From Hysterangium stoloniferum (taxonomy: Eukaryota > Basidiomycota > Agaricomycetes > Hysterangiales > Hysterangiaceae), in contig WHVD01000202.1 in the NCBI GenBank assembly GCA_015178975.1, positions 1 through 64,000 on the forward strand: a DNA stretch of 64,000 nucleotides, given 5' to 3'. Below the pieces are notes generated by a model that had not been told where the DNA came from, did no database searches, and was given only the letters and a program-made list of their open reading frames with translations. The first letter of the stretch is position 1, and each line of letters starts with the position of its first letter. Made by a program: the position numbers and the translations under genes. Shown piece by piece: positions 46,349 through 58,505 of this stretch.

Positions 46349-48255
46349 CTAGCCACAGCGACATGTCAAGATTCGCCACAACGAAGACGACGGATGTGGT
46401 TCCCCAGCGGTCTGCTGCTCCCCCAGCACACGCACATTGCTCACCGCTGGCGGCACAGTACTCGCGATCATCGGCGAGTTCCGCCCATATCCCGCACCAC
46501 TGTAACTCTCCTCGCGCCCTGGTCCATACGACGGCGCTAGCACCGCGCCCGTACTTGTCGCATACGGGTGTTGTGGCTGCTGCTGCTGCGGCTGCGGACT
46601 CATACGTCGTCCCGTCGGTGCCGGCACGCCCATGTGTGCCGCATTAGAATTCGGCGTCATAGCGCCGCCGCCGCCGCCGGGTGTTAGTGCAGAGGGGACC
46701 TTGCGCTGTTTCGAACCTTGTCGCACCAGCGCAGGTGAGGGTGGTATGACACCGGGTGCTGTGGGTTGTTGAGATGTGCGTTGCGGACGGGCCTGGGTGC
46801 GGGAGCCGGTTGGTTGTTGGCTGGATGCTGCGAGGAGGTTGGCGGTGGCATTCTGTCAGGTCACAAGTTAACGATCAGCGTGAGTCTGTCCGCAGGAAAC
46901 GGAGGCAACATACACTAGTAGCCCCTGAATCCCATCCTTTGCCACTGTTCAGCATCATCCAGTCGTATACTCCATCCTCAGTCTCGCTCATGTTCTTGAG
47001 CACCTTCGTGAATAGTTCTCGCAGAAATTTGTAATCCGGTGTCTCCTCAAAGCCGAGTTTGCGGACATAGTTTAGATAGATACCAAATTCCTCTGTCAGA
47101 ATGATCAGAACCGTCCAAGAGTAGGTACACATATACAACCCCTACCTGGAAAACCTTCACACAACTCTTTAATGGGGGTTGTCTGCTTCTTTTCCCCAAT
47201 TTTTTCGTACTTTTGCTTGTTAGTAGCTGCCTTGAGACCTTGCCACGGCAAGCCGCCGCGCAAAAAGTACATGAATACATGGCCTAGAGCCTCTAGATCA
47301 TCACGCCGCGACTGCTCTGCGTCACATACACACATGAGGAACAATCATTTGTAGACCAATGTGACGAATCCTCACCCCGGCCCAGATGGGTATTGATACT
47401 CATGTAACGCGCCGTACCGCTAAGACTCTTTCTTTCACGGTATGGGATGTGCTGCTTCGTCTTAGGATCTCGATATTGCTTCGCCATCCCGAAGTCGACA
47501 ACTATTGTACACTAATTGAATATAGACCGTCAAACGAAACGACAGGGGGATCACGGACCATGTACTGTATTGGAGGCACTGCTCCCTGGCCGTCCAACGA
47601 GGAAGTTATCGGGTTTGATGTCTCGGTATATCAGATTTTTCGTGTGGATTGTCTCAACTCGTGACAGCTATGGAGACATGTCATGGGACATGAAGGCGTA
47701 AAGAAGCCAAATGAAAACATACCATCTGCTTAGCCACCATGCATGTCGTCTTGATGCTAAATTTCCTCCCACACATGTCAAAAAGATCTTCCAAACTTGG
47801 ACCTAAAAGATCGATAACGAGGATATTGTGCAGGCCCTCCTGGCCAAAATGATAAATCTGTGGAATACCGGCTGCATAAAGTATCAGCAACCAACGACGG
47901 CAGAACAAGAATAAAGCAACACGAGCACGCACGACAACCAGCTAGGATCCTATACGATCGACATTCATCCCGGAGCTGCGGGGCGTCTGACTTCCGCGGT
48001 TCCTGTGCATCCCCATGGTAAATGAACGCAACAACGGCAGGTCATCAACAGCGCTCACAAACTTGATCGCGACCGTCTGCGAGTTGAGTAGATTTGTGCC
48101 TGTAGGCGGGGGTGCAACATGCATCGGCCGGAGCACACAGCGCCCGCTCGATAAGGCCACGCACCTTCAAATATAACACCGAAGGACCCCTCGCCGATCT
48201 TGCGCCCCACGCGATAGTGCACGCCGACGACAGAACGATTCGCGGTGTCAGCCAT
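46349..48255 (-). CDS. Casein kinase 1, YCK/gamma type
   Basis: A Ser/Thr kinase, probably membrane-bound. Nine exons (48255-48165, 48099-48059, 48002-47939, 47871-47723, 47667-47559, 47501-47376, 47316-47146, 47092-46914, 46852-46349) give 477 residues with all phases consistent. The N-terminus [20 protein letters not shown] is followed by TVAIKF (catalytic Lys), [24 protein letters not shown] (HRD equivalent), [12 protein letters not shown] (DFG) and [20 protein letters not shown]. The tail is Gln/Pro/Gly-rich and ends RILTCRCG; the two Cys could be palmitoylated as in yeast Yck1/2 (inference). The kinase core is closer to YCK than to Hrr25. Confidence 0.94.
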
Positions 48256-51200
48256 GTGTTACCAGTAAAAATCACGCAGACCGGCGTTCGTGCTGGGGCT
48301 TGAGAAGTAGAATGTTGGCAATGCAATTAGAGAAGCAGGGAAGATATATAGTATGCCGATGGGGGGATCGGATATGAATGATAGGATTAGAAAAAATGAG
48401 TGAAACGAGAGTGGTCGGTTTACGCTGCGCTGTGGGGTGGAGTACAGGTACGGCTGCGCAACGGAAGGACAGCTTTAAGAAGGGTGTTGGGGAGAGGCGG
48501 ATCTATGGGTGAATAAGCCGTGGTCGCTGTGGTGAACGTTTTTTGAAGCGTTTTCGTCAAAGTCGTGGACAACGAGCAAGACGATGTGGGGCAAGAAAGG
48601 GAGAAGATCAATATGGATGGATGGAAGTTCGAACTATAGGGACTCGAGGAAGAAGCCAAAGGTCTGTAACCGCAGTCACACCTGTTATGGTGTCACTGCA
48701 GCCCTACTTCCGGATGACCACCATCCCGCATTCGGTTGTGGATTAGATCTTCTTATCAAGTTATTGGGGTACCCTGTGGCTCGCCATGTCAATGCGCTGT
48801 ATAAGAAGAAACCAGCTCTCCTTCAGAAAGATTCGCGGGAACCTGGAGTTGCTCTCAGGCAATTCTCATGTCAGGTAGGGCGGCGATCTACCAGTGATGG
48901 CACGCGGCTACCCAGTTTATACAAAAAGTACCTGAAAGTGTCCTTCCATTGTGATTCATGAATTACCCATTGACATTTTATCTGGAGAAGTAACTATGCT
49001 CAGCAAGGGAACCCCCAAATCTCCTGTAACCGGGGTGGTTTCGGAATGCCTTCAGCTTCCTGTTCTCCCGACACAAGACCCTCGCCTTTCACATACCGTC
49101 ACCTAAGTACTCGGCGCTGTGAATCTCGCGAACAAACGAAGGCTGCAATCTGATGCCAATAACTTACAAGTTTGACCATGTTGTCATCTGAATCTGGTGC
49201 GCCGAGCGTCGGGACGATTGTCGGTTATCCACTAATGATTCAGGTTCAGCCCCCCCCCCCCCTCAACATATGGTTTAAAATGATCATTTCAAGCTGCCCA
49301 TAGTCGTCCGCCATAGCGAATATTTGCCTCTACCTCTATCACGGAATAGTCTAATAGAAATCGCGAAGGAGCGCACTAATAGGTTGCGTGCCGTTGTGAC
49401 ACTTCAACGGCAAGTCATTCCAGCGGGTAAGTTGCGATCAAAATGAGCCTGTCAACCCCAGATATTCCTGTTCGCTCTGGCCCGTAGTCTTTATACATCG
49501 CTTTCGGCGCACAGGCACCGCTTCGATTGCTTCCAACCCGGTGATTTCGCCAGGATGTACACATCTGGACGTGGATCTATCATCAAAACCCCAGACGTGA
49601 TGTCGAGATTAATTGCACATCAGAAATACCATAACGGTTGTTGTTAGGGTTTTATAAACCCTACTAGACTGCCTGAGGAAAGAGAACACTTGCTCCTCCA
49701 AAAATAAGCACTCGAATGGCCGCAACTGGCAGAAGCGTCTCGTTTTCATTTGTTTTTGCCAAGAATAGCCTTATTTTTAGACGATACAGATCTCGCAGTT
49801 GACTCACGCCAAGTAATTCCTGCAGATACTTTCCACATGATCGACGGCTCCAAACTTCTTCTCAATATACGGTCTTCGAACAGTATTAGGTCTATTTTCC
49901 CGCGCACCAAAGTCAAACTCACACGCTCTTCTCGAGCCATATTACACTTTCTTATAATCAGACACCCTGCCAAGAACTAAGATATGTATATTTAGTCTTG
50001 CGTTGTGTTATAAAATGTCTACTTGATTGCGGTTTCGCCCGAAAAAAATGTACCCAAGGGTTGATGAGACTCGAGAAATTATCACAGAAGAGATATCACA
50101 AACAAAGGACCAATCAGTCAGGTGCTTTTAGTGGAGGATGGCAAGGAAGAAATGGCTAGAAATACTGATGTGGATGGCTCACTAGCAGTTGTCTGTTGAA
50201 CGGCTTCCGCCTCACTGGCGCATGGTCTCTCTTTCTGCAAGTTCCTATGATTGTTCGGGGAGAATTAACATTCAAAACAGCCGACTACTAGCACGAGCGA
50301 AATCCCCATACTCTCTAAGTATTCTCAAGTGTCTTTCTTCGAATTTTGTGTAACCCGTCCCCTGCCTCACTACAAACATTCAAATTGAAGTATGAGCAGC
50401 AACGTTCGACCAACGGCACTGCGCGGTCACCTAAATAAGCAATAAATTAAAGAGACATATAGATAAATAAGGAATATGCCCTCGCTGATTGCTTCCTTGC
50501 TTCAGAGGTAACTTTGGCCATCTATGCAATTATTCACTCTTGGTGAGATGGGATGCTCGTCCTACAACTCATAAGAGATACAGCGATTTCTGAGATAAGC
50601 ACCCCGTTAACGAACATACAACTTTCAGTAAGAGTGCACAGAGGTCAGGAAATTCGGTGCTAAGTTTTTATATTCTTTTTCATAGTACTCAATCGATCAC
50701 TACTGCTGCTGATGTAGTTGCTGTCAGTGAGATCCCGTTCGGTAATGAATCATCCCGCTCTGTCCCTACTGTCTGACACCCTTCATTTCTCTCGCCGTCC
50801 TGTACACATTCTACTCAACGCTTATATAAATTTCTGGAGTAATCATAAAGACATCTAGCTAGGATATTAGAGAGTGACATAAGCTAGGGACCCAAGCTAG
50901 TGCACATGTCATGCAAGCACGTCGGCCAGTCAAGTATTTCGATACACCAGATATCTCCCTACCAAACTATTCCCGACTCAGAGATATAACTACGTTTCTA
51001 TTATGAGATACTCTCGAGCAGTGAATAACATGTGAGTTTACTTCTGACGTGTGGGAAAATAGATATGTTACTGTTCGGAAACGGTAGCAATAAGTTGATG
51101 TCATCACTACCAGTAGGGGGACCATCATATGTTAGCAGGTATTCCGTTTAGCGTATCCCTCCGTTTGATAAGTATGTTTGAATATGCTGTAGTGTAGTGG

Positions 51201-53804
51201 ACTCTGAGCATTTACAAGAACAATGCTTGAAATATTTCGAGCGAGAGAACCGATATGTGGAGTGGGTACCGGCCTGTTAGATTGAGCAGTTGAAACGCCG
51301 TTGATTGCAACCTCACTCGCTCACTTATAGAGACTGAAGTGTGTTCTTTTTTGTATGAGTAGGCAATATATAATGTAAAGATAGAGGCGGTGATTGTAAG
51401 AGCTCTCAGGAAATGATGATGATGCCGCCGTTTGGTATGTGTATGGATGCATGGTATGCTGTTGGGCCAAGCTCACAACAGTACTTTCGTTTTATCGGCG
51501 AATAATTTCCTTGCATAACCACATCATCTCTTGAGATCATATCTGGAAACTCACAATAATAGCAATTAAAGTGAATGAGATCCCGGTTCCGTTGTTTGTG
51601 AGACGCAAACCTACAGCGTAGATACACGAAAATCAGACTACTTAAGTACGTGCTCGGTATAAACCTAAGTGGGGGTACGACAAAAGAACAAGGGGGTTGC
51701 AAATTGTCGCGGCCCTTGTGCACGCTCACACTGTTCCTCAGTATTCTAACGGAATCGACAAGCCGGAGCGATTGAATAGTGGCAAGACCTAAAAGTAGTG
51801 ATCTGACAATAAACGCAAACACAAACGTACTATTTAGGTTGCAGGTTTGGATATGTGAGGGGGAAGATCACTCGTGCTGGACCGAAGTGCCATATACCTT
51901 GGGGGCCAGCGATTACTTGACTTCCTTATTTCAAAGGCAATGCGTGAGCCAATAATATACTCATATAACTTAGAGGTACATAGAGGATAGAGCGGTTCAG
52001 CTTTCTCTCTTCTTTCCCTCTAATGCCGTTCCAGGTCTCTTCGCCATGTGGCGGTTGCTGTTTCTCAGGTTTCTGTTTGTTCTTACGAGCGGTGCAAGTC
52101 AAGGCAATCTGCGCCCTTAATTTATGAGACCGTCATTTAATTAAGTGTTATTTTATTGCTGGTTCTCCCAAGAGGATACAGCGGTGACCGTGACCAGCCA
52201 AGGTCGTAAAATGGTTTAAAGCGCTAGGAGGAAGTACCTTTATTCTGGGTTGCTCCAGACGCTTCACAACGTCCAGCGGCCTCCTGGAATGGGCAAATTT
52301 CTCCGGGAGCTGTCCGGATCAAAAATCAATTAGTGATGGGCCGCCTGGCATGAGAGCTGACATTCCAACCTGGGTGTAGACTTGAGCCGATCCCTATGCC
52401 CATAAAATCCACATCCGCACGCGTTTGATAAATGCTTCGAACTCAGAAGATCCATTCACGGATTGCCCTCAAAAACCTAGTAGGGCTCGTACGGCTCAAG
52501 GTCGATCCAATTTGGGATAATGCTAATTAGTGAGACCGATGCCAAGTTAGATACCATGATCATGCTTAATCCTCACACGACTCTGTATTGATATAGCATC
52601 CCATCGTGAGTTTTGAGTGTGGATCAGGAGTTACCGCCAAATCCTTTACAGGCAGGTGGAATCATCCGGAATGCCTATTGGGTTATCGGGGGTAAGCCAA
52701 CATGGCCACAATGCTTCCACGTTTTGTTTTCCTCTTGTTTTTATTTTTATATAGGGTATATAGTAGGTAGGTATAATATACGTTCTCCTGCGCAATTGCG
52801 ACGGTCACTGCTACATACTCTGGTGCGTGATAGAGACGACTATCTCACCAATGTTTACTTGTATCATTGATACTCTCTTAATCCATGTTGTTTTCCACCT
52901 GTCGACAGCACAAAAAATCTGCCAGAATTTATAATAGAAAGCATGAGAACATCCTGTGGAGTATAAACTTCACCTAGGATACATCGGGCAAGTAGTTCTG
53001 ACACTATCCTCAACCCCATTTCGTTGGGGAATTGGAATGTCCACTGGTAAAATTCGGATTAAATCAACGCATCCAGTCTCTCCAGTTATTATATTTGTTT
53101 TTATTACTGTTATAGAGTGGAATAACGGTGGCTGTAACTCCAGAGGTTTACTTAATCCTGAGAACTGAGTCAGACTGAGGGCTGTACACACCTTTCAAAA
53201 TGACGGGAACTATCCAAACGGGTAGGGTTGGGACCTACAATTGAGTCATTTCTCCACGCATAAGTTTGAACCTTGTTTGGACGGCGTTCAAATGATACAT
53301 GTGCCTTCTAGTCAATTGCATTACATTCAATCCGACCTCCCATATCAACCGCTGAACATTTCTCTGATTGTGGCAAATAATTTCTACAATAACGATGCCT
53401 TTTGAACAACACCCGACTATGCACATGAGGAGGACGCACGTTTGACGCACGGCCAAATTCAATCATGTGCGTAACTATGCAGCACTCACTCTGCTTGGCA
53501 GCGAATTTGTCAATAGCAGCCATAGATTTAATTGATGTAAATAACGCGGACCAGTTGTTATTCTTGTCTTTCTGTAAGCCACACGAACCTCTCGCTTCTT
53601 ATTATTTGTGCCGCATTACCGGATTTGAGTCATATATTCCCAGGGAGAAGAAAGGGTTACGCGGAATCTAAACAATGGAAGCAGGGCGTATTCCCACGAC
53701 GGCTAGTGTTCAAACTTTGATATGAGGTTAAATAAACCGGGAACTCGTCGTATAAAGCTATGCGTCTACTATTATCAGGTCATCAAAGCTCGATCTAGCT
53801 CAAG
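48256..53804. other. Long gene-poor stretch
   Basis: The CK1 promoter and 5' UTR occupy the first few hundred bases. A C-run lies at 49249-49262. A perfect short palindrome AGGGTTTTATAAACCCT lies near 49647-49663. The frames present, including a 138-codon one at 51406-51822 without an ATG start, have no recognisable domains. Confidence 0.5.
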
Positions 53805-54611
53805 ATGTCCCCATCTACATCTTCGACGATTGCGAAGCTCAAGAAAACTACTCGATATATACCTACCGAGATTCTGGGGGAATCCCTTTTGCGGGTCATG
53901 GATAGCTCGGAAGACCGAGACGGTACATCCTTCTTACAGCTCGTTGTCGAAGACGCGAGATCCGTCGCTATAGAGCGAGCTTCACTGCGACATTGCGTCC
54001 GGTGCCATTCAGATTACTATCTCAAAAGGAACACCAATGATGCATGTCAAATTCCTCATGTTTTCGACGCTGAAGACCGAACGTTCACTGGGAACCGGAG
54101 TCGGTGGGGTGAAAAGGAATATCAGTACACAGCCAGGTGCTGCAGTGGTTCCACACTCGTTGAAGAGAGCGAATTCGAATACAAACTTGAGGATACGGAG
54201 CCTCGGTTTTGTTTTTCAGGCCGCCACACTACCGATGTTCGCGACGTTAGATACCACCGTTACAGCGTTCTTAAGTGCAAGAAGGATGAAGTAGGAAGAT
54301 GTTTGCGTCAACCACGGGGTCCTAAATATGAGCCCATATTTACGGACTCCCCGGAATATCCTGATTCTGATGGAGTGGCGGCGGATGGATTCCAAGAAGA
54401 ATACGAGCCGGAAGGGTTTGAAGAGGATGAAGAGGATGAAGAGGATGAAGGAGACCCAGAAGATAAGGCCCACCAGAATGGGGAGACGAAACGAGGCGAA
54501 AACGGACAAGTAAAGGAACGCCCGGAGGATGGGGAGGAAGAGATAGATGAGCTAGACGAAGAGGATACACAAGCTCAAATAGTTGTAGAAAAGAGGAGGA
54601 GGAGGCGATAA
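53805..54611 (+). CDS. Cys/His-rich protein with acidic C-terminal tail, function unknown
   Basis: An intronless gene of 268 residues. The first part (residues 1-60) has TRYIPTEILGESLLRVMDSS and may be helical. Residues 62-165 hold a putative zinc-binding module: CVRCH, then CQIPHVF, RCC, CFSGRHT and the paired KC/RC near 155-165. The C-terminal 90 residues are very acidic (EEDEEDEEDEGDPED) and end in a basic RRRRR. I do not recognise the family. The ordered Cys/His spacing with a charged tail suggests a nuclear or nucleic-acid-associated protein, but that is inference. Confidence 0.7.
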   Translation: MSPSTSSTIAKLKKTTRYIPTEILGESLLRVMDSSEDRDGTSFLQLVVEDARSVAIERASLRHCVRCHSDYYLKRNTNDACQIPHVFDAEDRTFTGNRSRWGEKEYQYTARCCSGSTLVEESEFEYKLEDTEPRFCFSGRHTTDVRDVRYHRYSVLKCKKDEVGRCLRQPRGPKYEPIFTDSPEYPDSDGVAADGFQEEYEPEGFEEDEEDEEDEGDPEDKAHQNGETKRGENGQVKERPEDGEEEIDELDEEDTQAQIVVEKRRRRR

Positions 54612-56081
54612 TTTTGGGGATGGCGAACAGGGCTGGAGCTCTATCCCAAAAGATACCAAGCTACGGAGTTGATTTAATCGTAGCAAAACGGCAAGTTTAT
54701 CTTCTTTGATAAACTGGGTTTACTCGTTACATATGGCTGAATATCCAAATCATTTTTTCCCCTGCCTTTTCTGTGGCAGTAACGATCTATCCTACAGCGA
54801 GAGGCCGTTCCGAATGATCAATAGCTGTTTCTAAATTTCTAAACCAATGTTCTGTCCCTTTCGAGATGTACTGTTACTGTTACTGCTGTTAGAAAGTGAA
54901 CCTAAGAATAAATCGACTCACCTCAGTCTCGTATGGATATAACTATTACAAGTATAATATCTCAGTCGACACGAAGGTGGTAAATCGACTGGGGTACATA
55001 CGATAGTCGTATCTGTATTTATGCGGACGCGAACAATAGCTCCTAAAGCACAATGAGACAGTAAGACAAAAGAAAAATGGAATAAAAGAGTAAATGGACA
55101 AAAAGACTGTTTGAGGCTCGTGTTTTATTATTTTGTGGTTTTGAGTTCTCCTCGTGTTTGTTCAGGCAAGTGTAAGACGTAGTTCATTACAATAACGGAC
55201 TGAGGTAGAAGGATGCCTTAGCTACTGTATATATACTAAGATGACATATAGGTGGCATGAACAAAGGGAACAAGGAACAAAGAAACAGAGAAAACAAAGA
55301 AAAAAATAGACTATGTTGTCCCATTGTTATTTCGACCCTGCATATGTTCTTGTGATAGGGTTTTCTCGGTGTTATCCAACAACTGTCTCGTCATGTTTTT
55401 TGGGAGATGGCCAATCCCTGTATCATAATAACATATCGACTTTAGTACATTCCAGGATGCCGAAGGGTACAAGAAGGATGCTGGAATTACATCATGAACA
55501 ACAGATTCCGAGACCGCGCCTATCTTTAAAACTGTGACTTAGGATCGAGTTGTTGAGACTGAGGTAAGTTGGTTCGACATAGTTTATTGCCATGTTAGTA
55601 TGTATTAGCTTTACTATTAGGTACATATAATAGAGTCCATTATACGCTAATACGAGACTGAGCTTTACTAATAGGGTCTTGCTTTCTAACAGGTTATGGA
55701 TATAATATGAGTGATGAAACCACGTCAACTTCGAGTTTTCAGGTTTCAAGACTTCATGGTACTCACATCCTAATTGAAACAACTTCCTGCATAGTTACCT
55801 TTGAAATGTTCTTCGTCCCCAACATTCCATTTAAGGCTAATCGTTCTTGCACATGCTGTCGATCACCCCATGATCGTTGGTGGACCTAGAGGCATCGTTG
55901 CATATAAACCACCTCAGGTGGCTGCGCAGGATCAGTGAGTCACGTTGTCTTGTCTAATTATCTACACGACCGTTAGAACCTTCGCTTGACTTTGCACGTC
56001 TCTCTTATCCATCTGCACTGGGCGCTTCCGATCAAATTCCACGTTCCAGCTTCGCCGAACGTGATCGACGACGAGGCTATG
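54612..56081. other. Intergenic
   Basis: Unique, AT-leaning sequence with A/G-rich patches (55058-55100, 55255-55310). No gene or repeat family recognised. Confidence 0.5.
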
Positions 56082-56132
56082 CATAATCTGTAAGAGTCGA
56101 GTCGTCCTGTCCATTTAAGGAAGTTTAATTAG

Positions 56133-56197
56133 TTAACTAAATATTAAAATTGAATAATTAACTAAATATTAAAATTGAATAATTAACTAAATATTAT
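56133..56197. repeat. 25-bp AT-rich tandem repeat, about 2.6 copies
   Basis: Unit beginning TTAACTAAATATTAAAATTG, just inside the left inverted repeat. Confidence 0.85.
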
Positions 56198-56238
56198 AAC
56201 GAACTAAAATAATTACAGTAATAAAAAATTTATATCGG

Positions 56239-57028
56239 TTATTGGTTAGAACAAAGATTGGGAGGGCAGGTGGCAGATGGAAACACAGGCTCAGAATTCG
56301 TGTACAGTCTAGATTGTTGGAGGTAAGATAAATGAACGTTATAAGAAGATGGAGGTGGCTCCAGTTTAGGAGGGAGTGATGCGTAAGGAATTTCTGTCAG
56401 TTCAACCAGCTGCTTGACCCATTGTTGGCATGTGATCTGTATCCAGCCAGCATCAGTCATCGCTTGATGTTTGGAATACTGGGCATGCTTTTTGGCTGGT
56501 GTGCCAGTAGATTTATCTAACGAATATTAGCAAAAATGGAGCTGACTGAGAAAATATAAAGCTTACTTGGGGTCACCCAGGTGATTGGAGGAGGATATTC
56601 AGAAGATCTAGATACTCTCCGCAGTCGTTTATCTCATGAAAATTAGCAAAGAACATCTGGAGGGAATATGAAACTTACTGGCTATCACCACTGAATGCTC
56701 AGAAGATGTTGATGATCCCCGCTGTCGTTTATACTGTCTCAATGGAAGTGCACTTGCAGATGTTGAAGACTCGATGATCTGTGGAGTACACGGTGTGGGA
56801 ACCTGGAGCCATTCGACTACGAAATGCTGGAAATTTTCAGCATTCACCCAATTTATAGCATTCTTGTTGGAAAGAAAGTCACCAGATGCTTCAATGATAC
56901 CAGTAGTGAAGTACTGAAAGAATTAACAATCAATTTAGCTGTTGTCCGCACTCCAAGGCGTAAATATTTATACACTCACTTTTGTCCAATACACTCTGAT
57001 AATGTCATCTCCTGCCACTTTGAGAAGG
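56239..57028 (-). CDS. Spliced gene of unknown family inside the TIR unit (5' end unresolved)
   Basis: Exons on the minus strand are 57028-56980, 56913-56679, 56632-56567 and 56516-56239. All junctions are GT-AG with matching phases. They give at least 208 residues, reading from LLKVAGDDIIRVYWTK through YFTTGIIEASGDF, NWVNAENFQHFVVEWLQVP, a Ser/Arg-rich linker and WIQITCQQWVKQLVEL to CPPNLCSNQ and a stop. Upstream of 57028 an acceptor is followed by the minisatellite, so the array may lie in a first intron; a GTGAGTA donor exists near 57570. I do not recognise the protein. Clean splicing across four exons suggests it is or recently was functional. Confidence 0.5.
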
Positions 57029-57114
57029 CTTGACAGGTTGATTGAAAGACATCAGTTGAGAATGGAAGCAGGAAGCAGGGTGTGTGACGTGTCCTGACTG
57101 TGATATTGACACAT

Positions 57115-57534
57115 TGTGTCATAGAGATCACACTTTGTGTCATAGAGATCACACTTTGTGTCATAGAGATCACACTTTGTGTCATAGAGATCACACTTTG
57201 TGTCATAGAGATCACACTTTGTGTCATAGAGATCACACTTTGTGTCATAGAGATCACACTTTGTGTCATAGAGATCACACTTTGTGTCATAGAGATCACA
57301 CTTTGTGTCATAGAGATCACACTTTGTGTCATAGAGATCACACTTTGTGTCATAGAGATCACACTTTGTGTCATAGAGATCACACTTTGTGTCATAGAGA
57401 TCACACTTTGTGTCATAGAGATCACACTTTGTGTCATAGAGATCACACTTTGTGTCATAGAGATCACACTTTGTGTCATAGAGATCACACTTTGTGTCAT
57501 AGAGATCACACTTTGTGTCATAGAGATCACACTT
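57115..57534. repeat. 21-bp minisatellite, 20 virtually identical copies
   Basis: Unit TGTGTCATAGAGATCACACT plus one T, 420 bp in total. Period 21 keeps several frames open and produces artificial heptapeptides (ISMTQSV, CDLYDTK). The near identity of copies points to recent amplification. Confidence 0.97.
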
Positions 57535-57665
57535 TGTTGTGATTTGTTTATTTGTATTTTTACTCACGGGGGTTAACAGATCATGTGGGGGTTATCCCAG
57601 GTTATCGATGTGGGTGAATGTGGGTGGTCACGTGCATGTACATGACTCGACTCTTACAGATTATG

Positions 57666-58219
57666 TATATACTCATCGACGACCCCATACAACGCCGCTT
57701 GTTGCCATTAATTCGACAAGTTACTAGGACCTTCCTTCCTTTTGTGTCACTTAGTCCACTATTTTACAATCGCCTTTGCGCGTGTTTCTATTCTATGATG
57801 GTCATGACCCCCATCTCATCTGTGCTTATGTTTTATACCTCAGTTGCTAAGTGGACACTAAGTTAGCAAGGATCTCGGCAATTACAACTTGAAGGAGTGA
57901 TACCGCTAAGCTAAACATAACCTATACTTTTACCACCGTCATTTCTCTAACTTCTTTTTTTTGGATTGTCTTTTCCAATGTCTACTGCAACCTGGGGACA
58001 AAACTAAGGGCAAAACAACTATCTACAAAAATGTCCCAAATATGCCACAACTACAGTGAAAAGGGTGTCGTGGTTGGCACCCTACTCAATCGACACAGAC
58101 AGGATGAAGTTATCTTCATTGTAAAGGTACGGTCTAAGCCGCACCGGCAGACTTTCAAAAAATGGGGCGAAAACTGGTCTGGGAGAAAAAAGGTCTGTAC
58201 CATTGATGGTAGGTGCGTG
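57666..58219. other. Unassigned stretch
   Basis: No gene family recognised. A 63-codon frame at 58031-58222 has no known domain. Confidence 0.4.
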
Positions 58220-58505
58220 TAAGGTTCGGCTTTGTAGATAGCATAATCCTTCAGTTGAGCTCTTATGAAGAGGAATGCACAGAGTAGGAATAGGCTCCAA
58301 TTTGAAAAAGACTCCTCTAACTAGTGAGGGGTTCACCTATTTATGCTGGCAATCGTAAGCTACATCCCCTAACAACACCTAATAAGTCTGAAACCCTTTA
58401 ATGATTGAAAACTTCCAGTGTCTTCTTTTTACTCCTTACCATCTAAGACTAGGGTGGTTACCCACCCAATTCAAAGTCTGCCACCACGTCTGCTCCTGTT
58501 ACAGT
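58220..58505 (-). mobile_element. LTR-like repeat, copy 1 (partial)
   Basis: Diverged direct copy of 59030-59285. Both share GGTTCSGCTTTG, AGCATAATC, a CCTATTTATG block and end in CTGTTACA, so the minus strand reads TGTAACAG as an LTR 5' end would. Outer limits not resolved. Confidence 0.5.

Larger units (their letters stand above)
56082..57665. mobile_element. TIR-bounded unit of 1.6 kb, unclassified
   Basis: Perfect 22-bp inverted repeats with the core CTGTAAGAGTCGAGTC bound the unit at 56082-56103 and 57644-57665. Inside are a 25-bp tandem repeat, a spliced gene of unknown family on the minus strand and a 20-copy minisatellite. No transposase is recognised, so it is either non-autonomous or of an unknown type. 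A clear target duplication was not found; ATGCAT and ATGTAT just at the ends are a weak candidate. Confidence 0.65.

Noticed and set aside
49647-49663. TTAGGG-like sequence within a short palindrome, possible interstitial telomere
   Set aside because: Only a single AGGGTTT unit is present, no array.
51406-51822. 138-codon frame on the minus strand
   Set aside because: Begins with GTG rather than ATG and has no recognisable domain.
56976-57530. Coding use of ISMTQSV heptads joined to the spliced gene in the TIR unit
   Set aside because: The phase at the next junction does not fit; an acceptor at 57029-57030 with the other frame fits all four exons.
57115-57534. CRISPR-like array
   Set aside because: Units are directly adjacent tandem repeats without unique spacers, in a eukaryotic genome.
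57052-57576. Heptapeptide-repeat proteins of 150-180 codons on both strands
   Set aside because: Period-21 tandem repeat opens several frames at once. The frame running into 56976 stops exactly at a splice donor, and the downstream exons require another frame.
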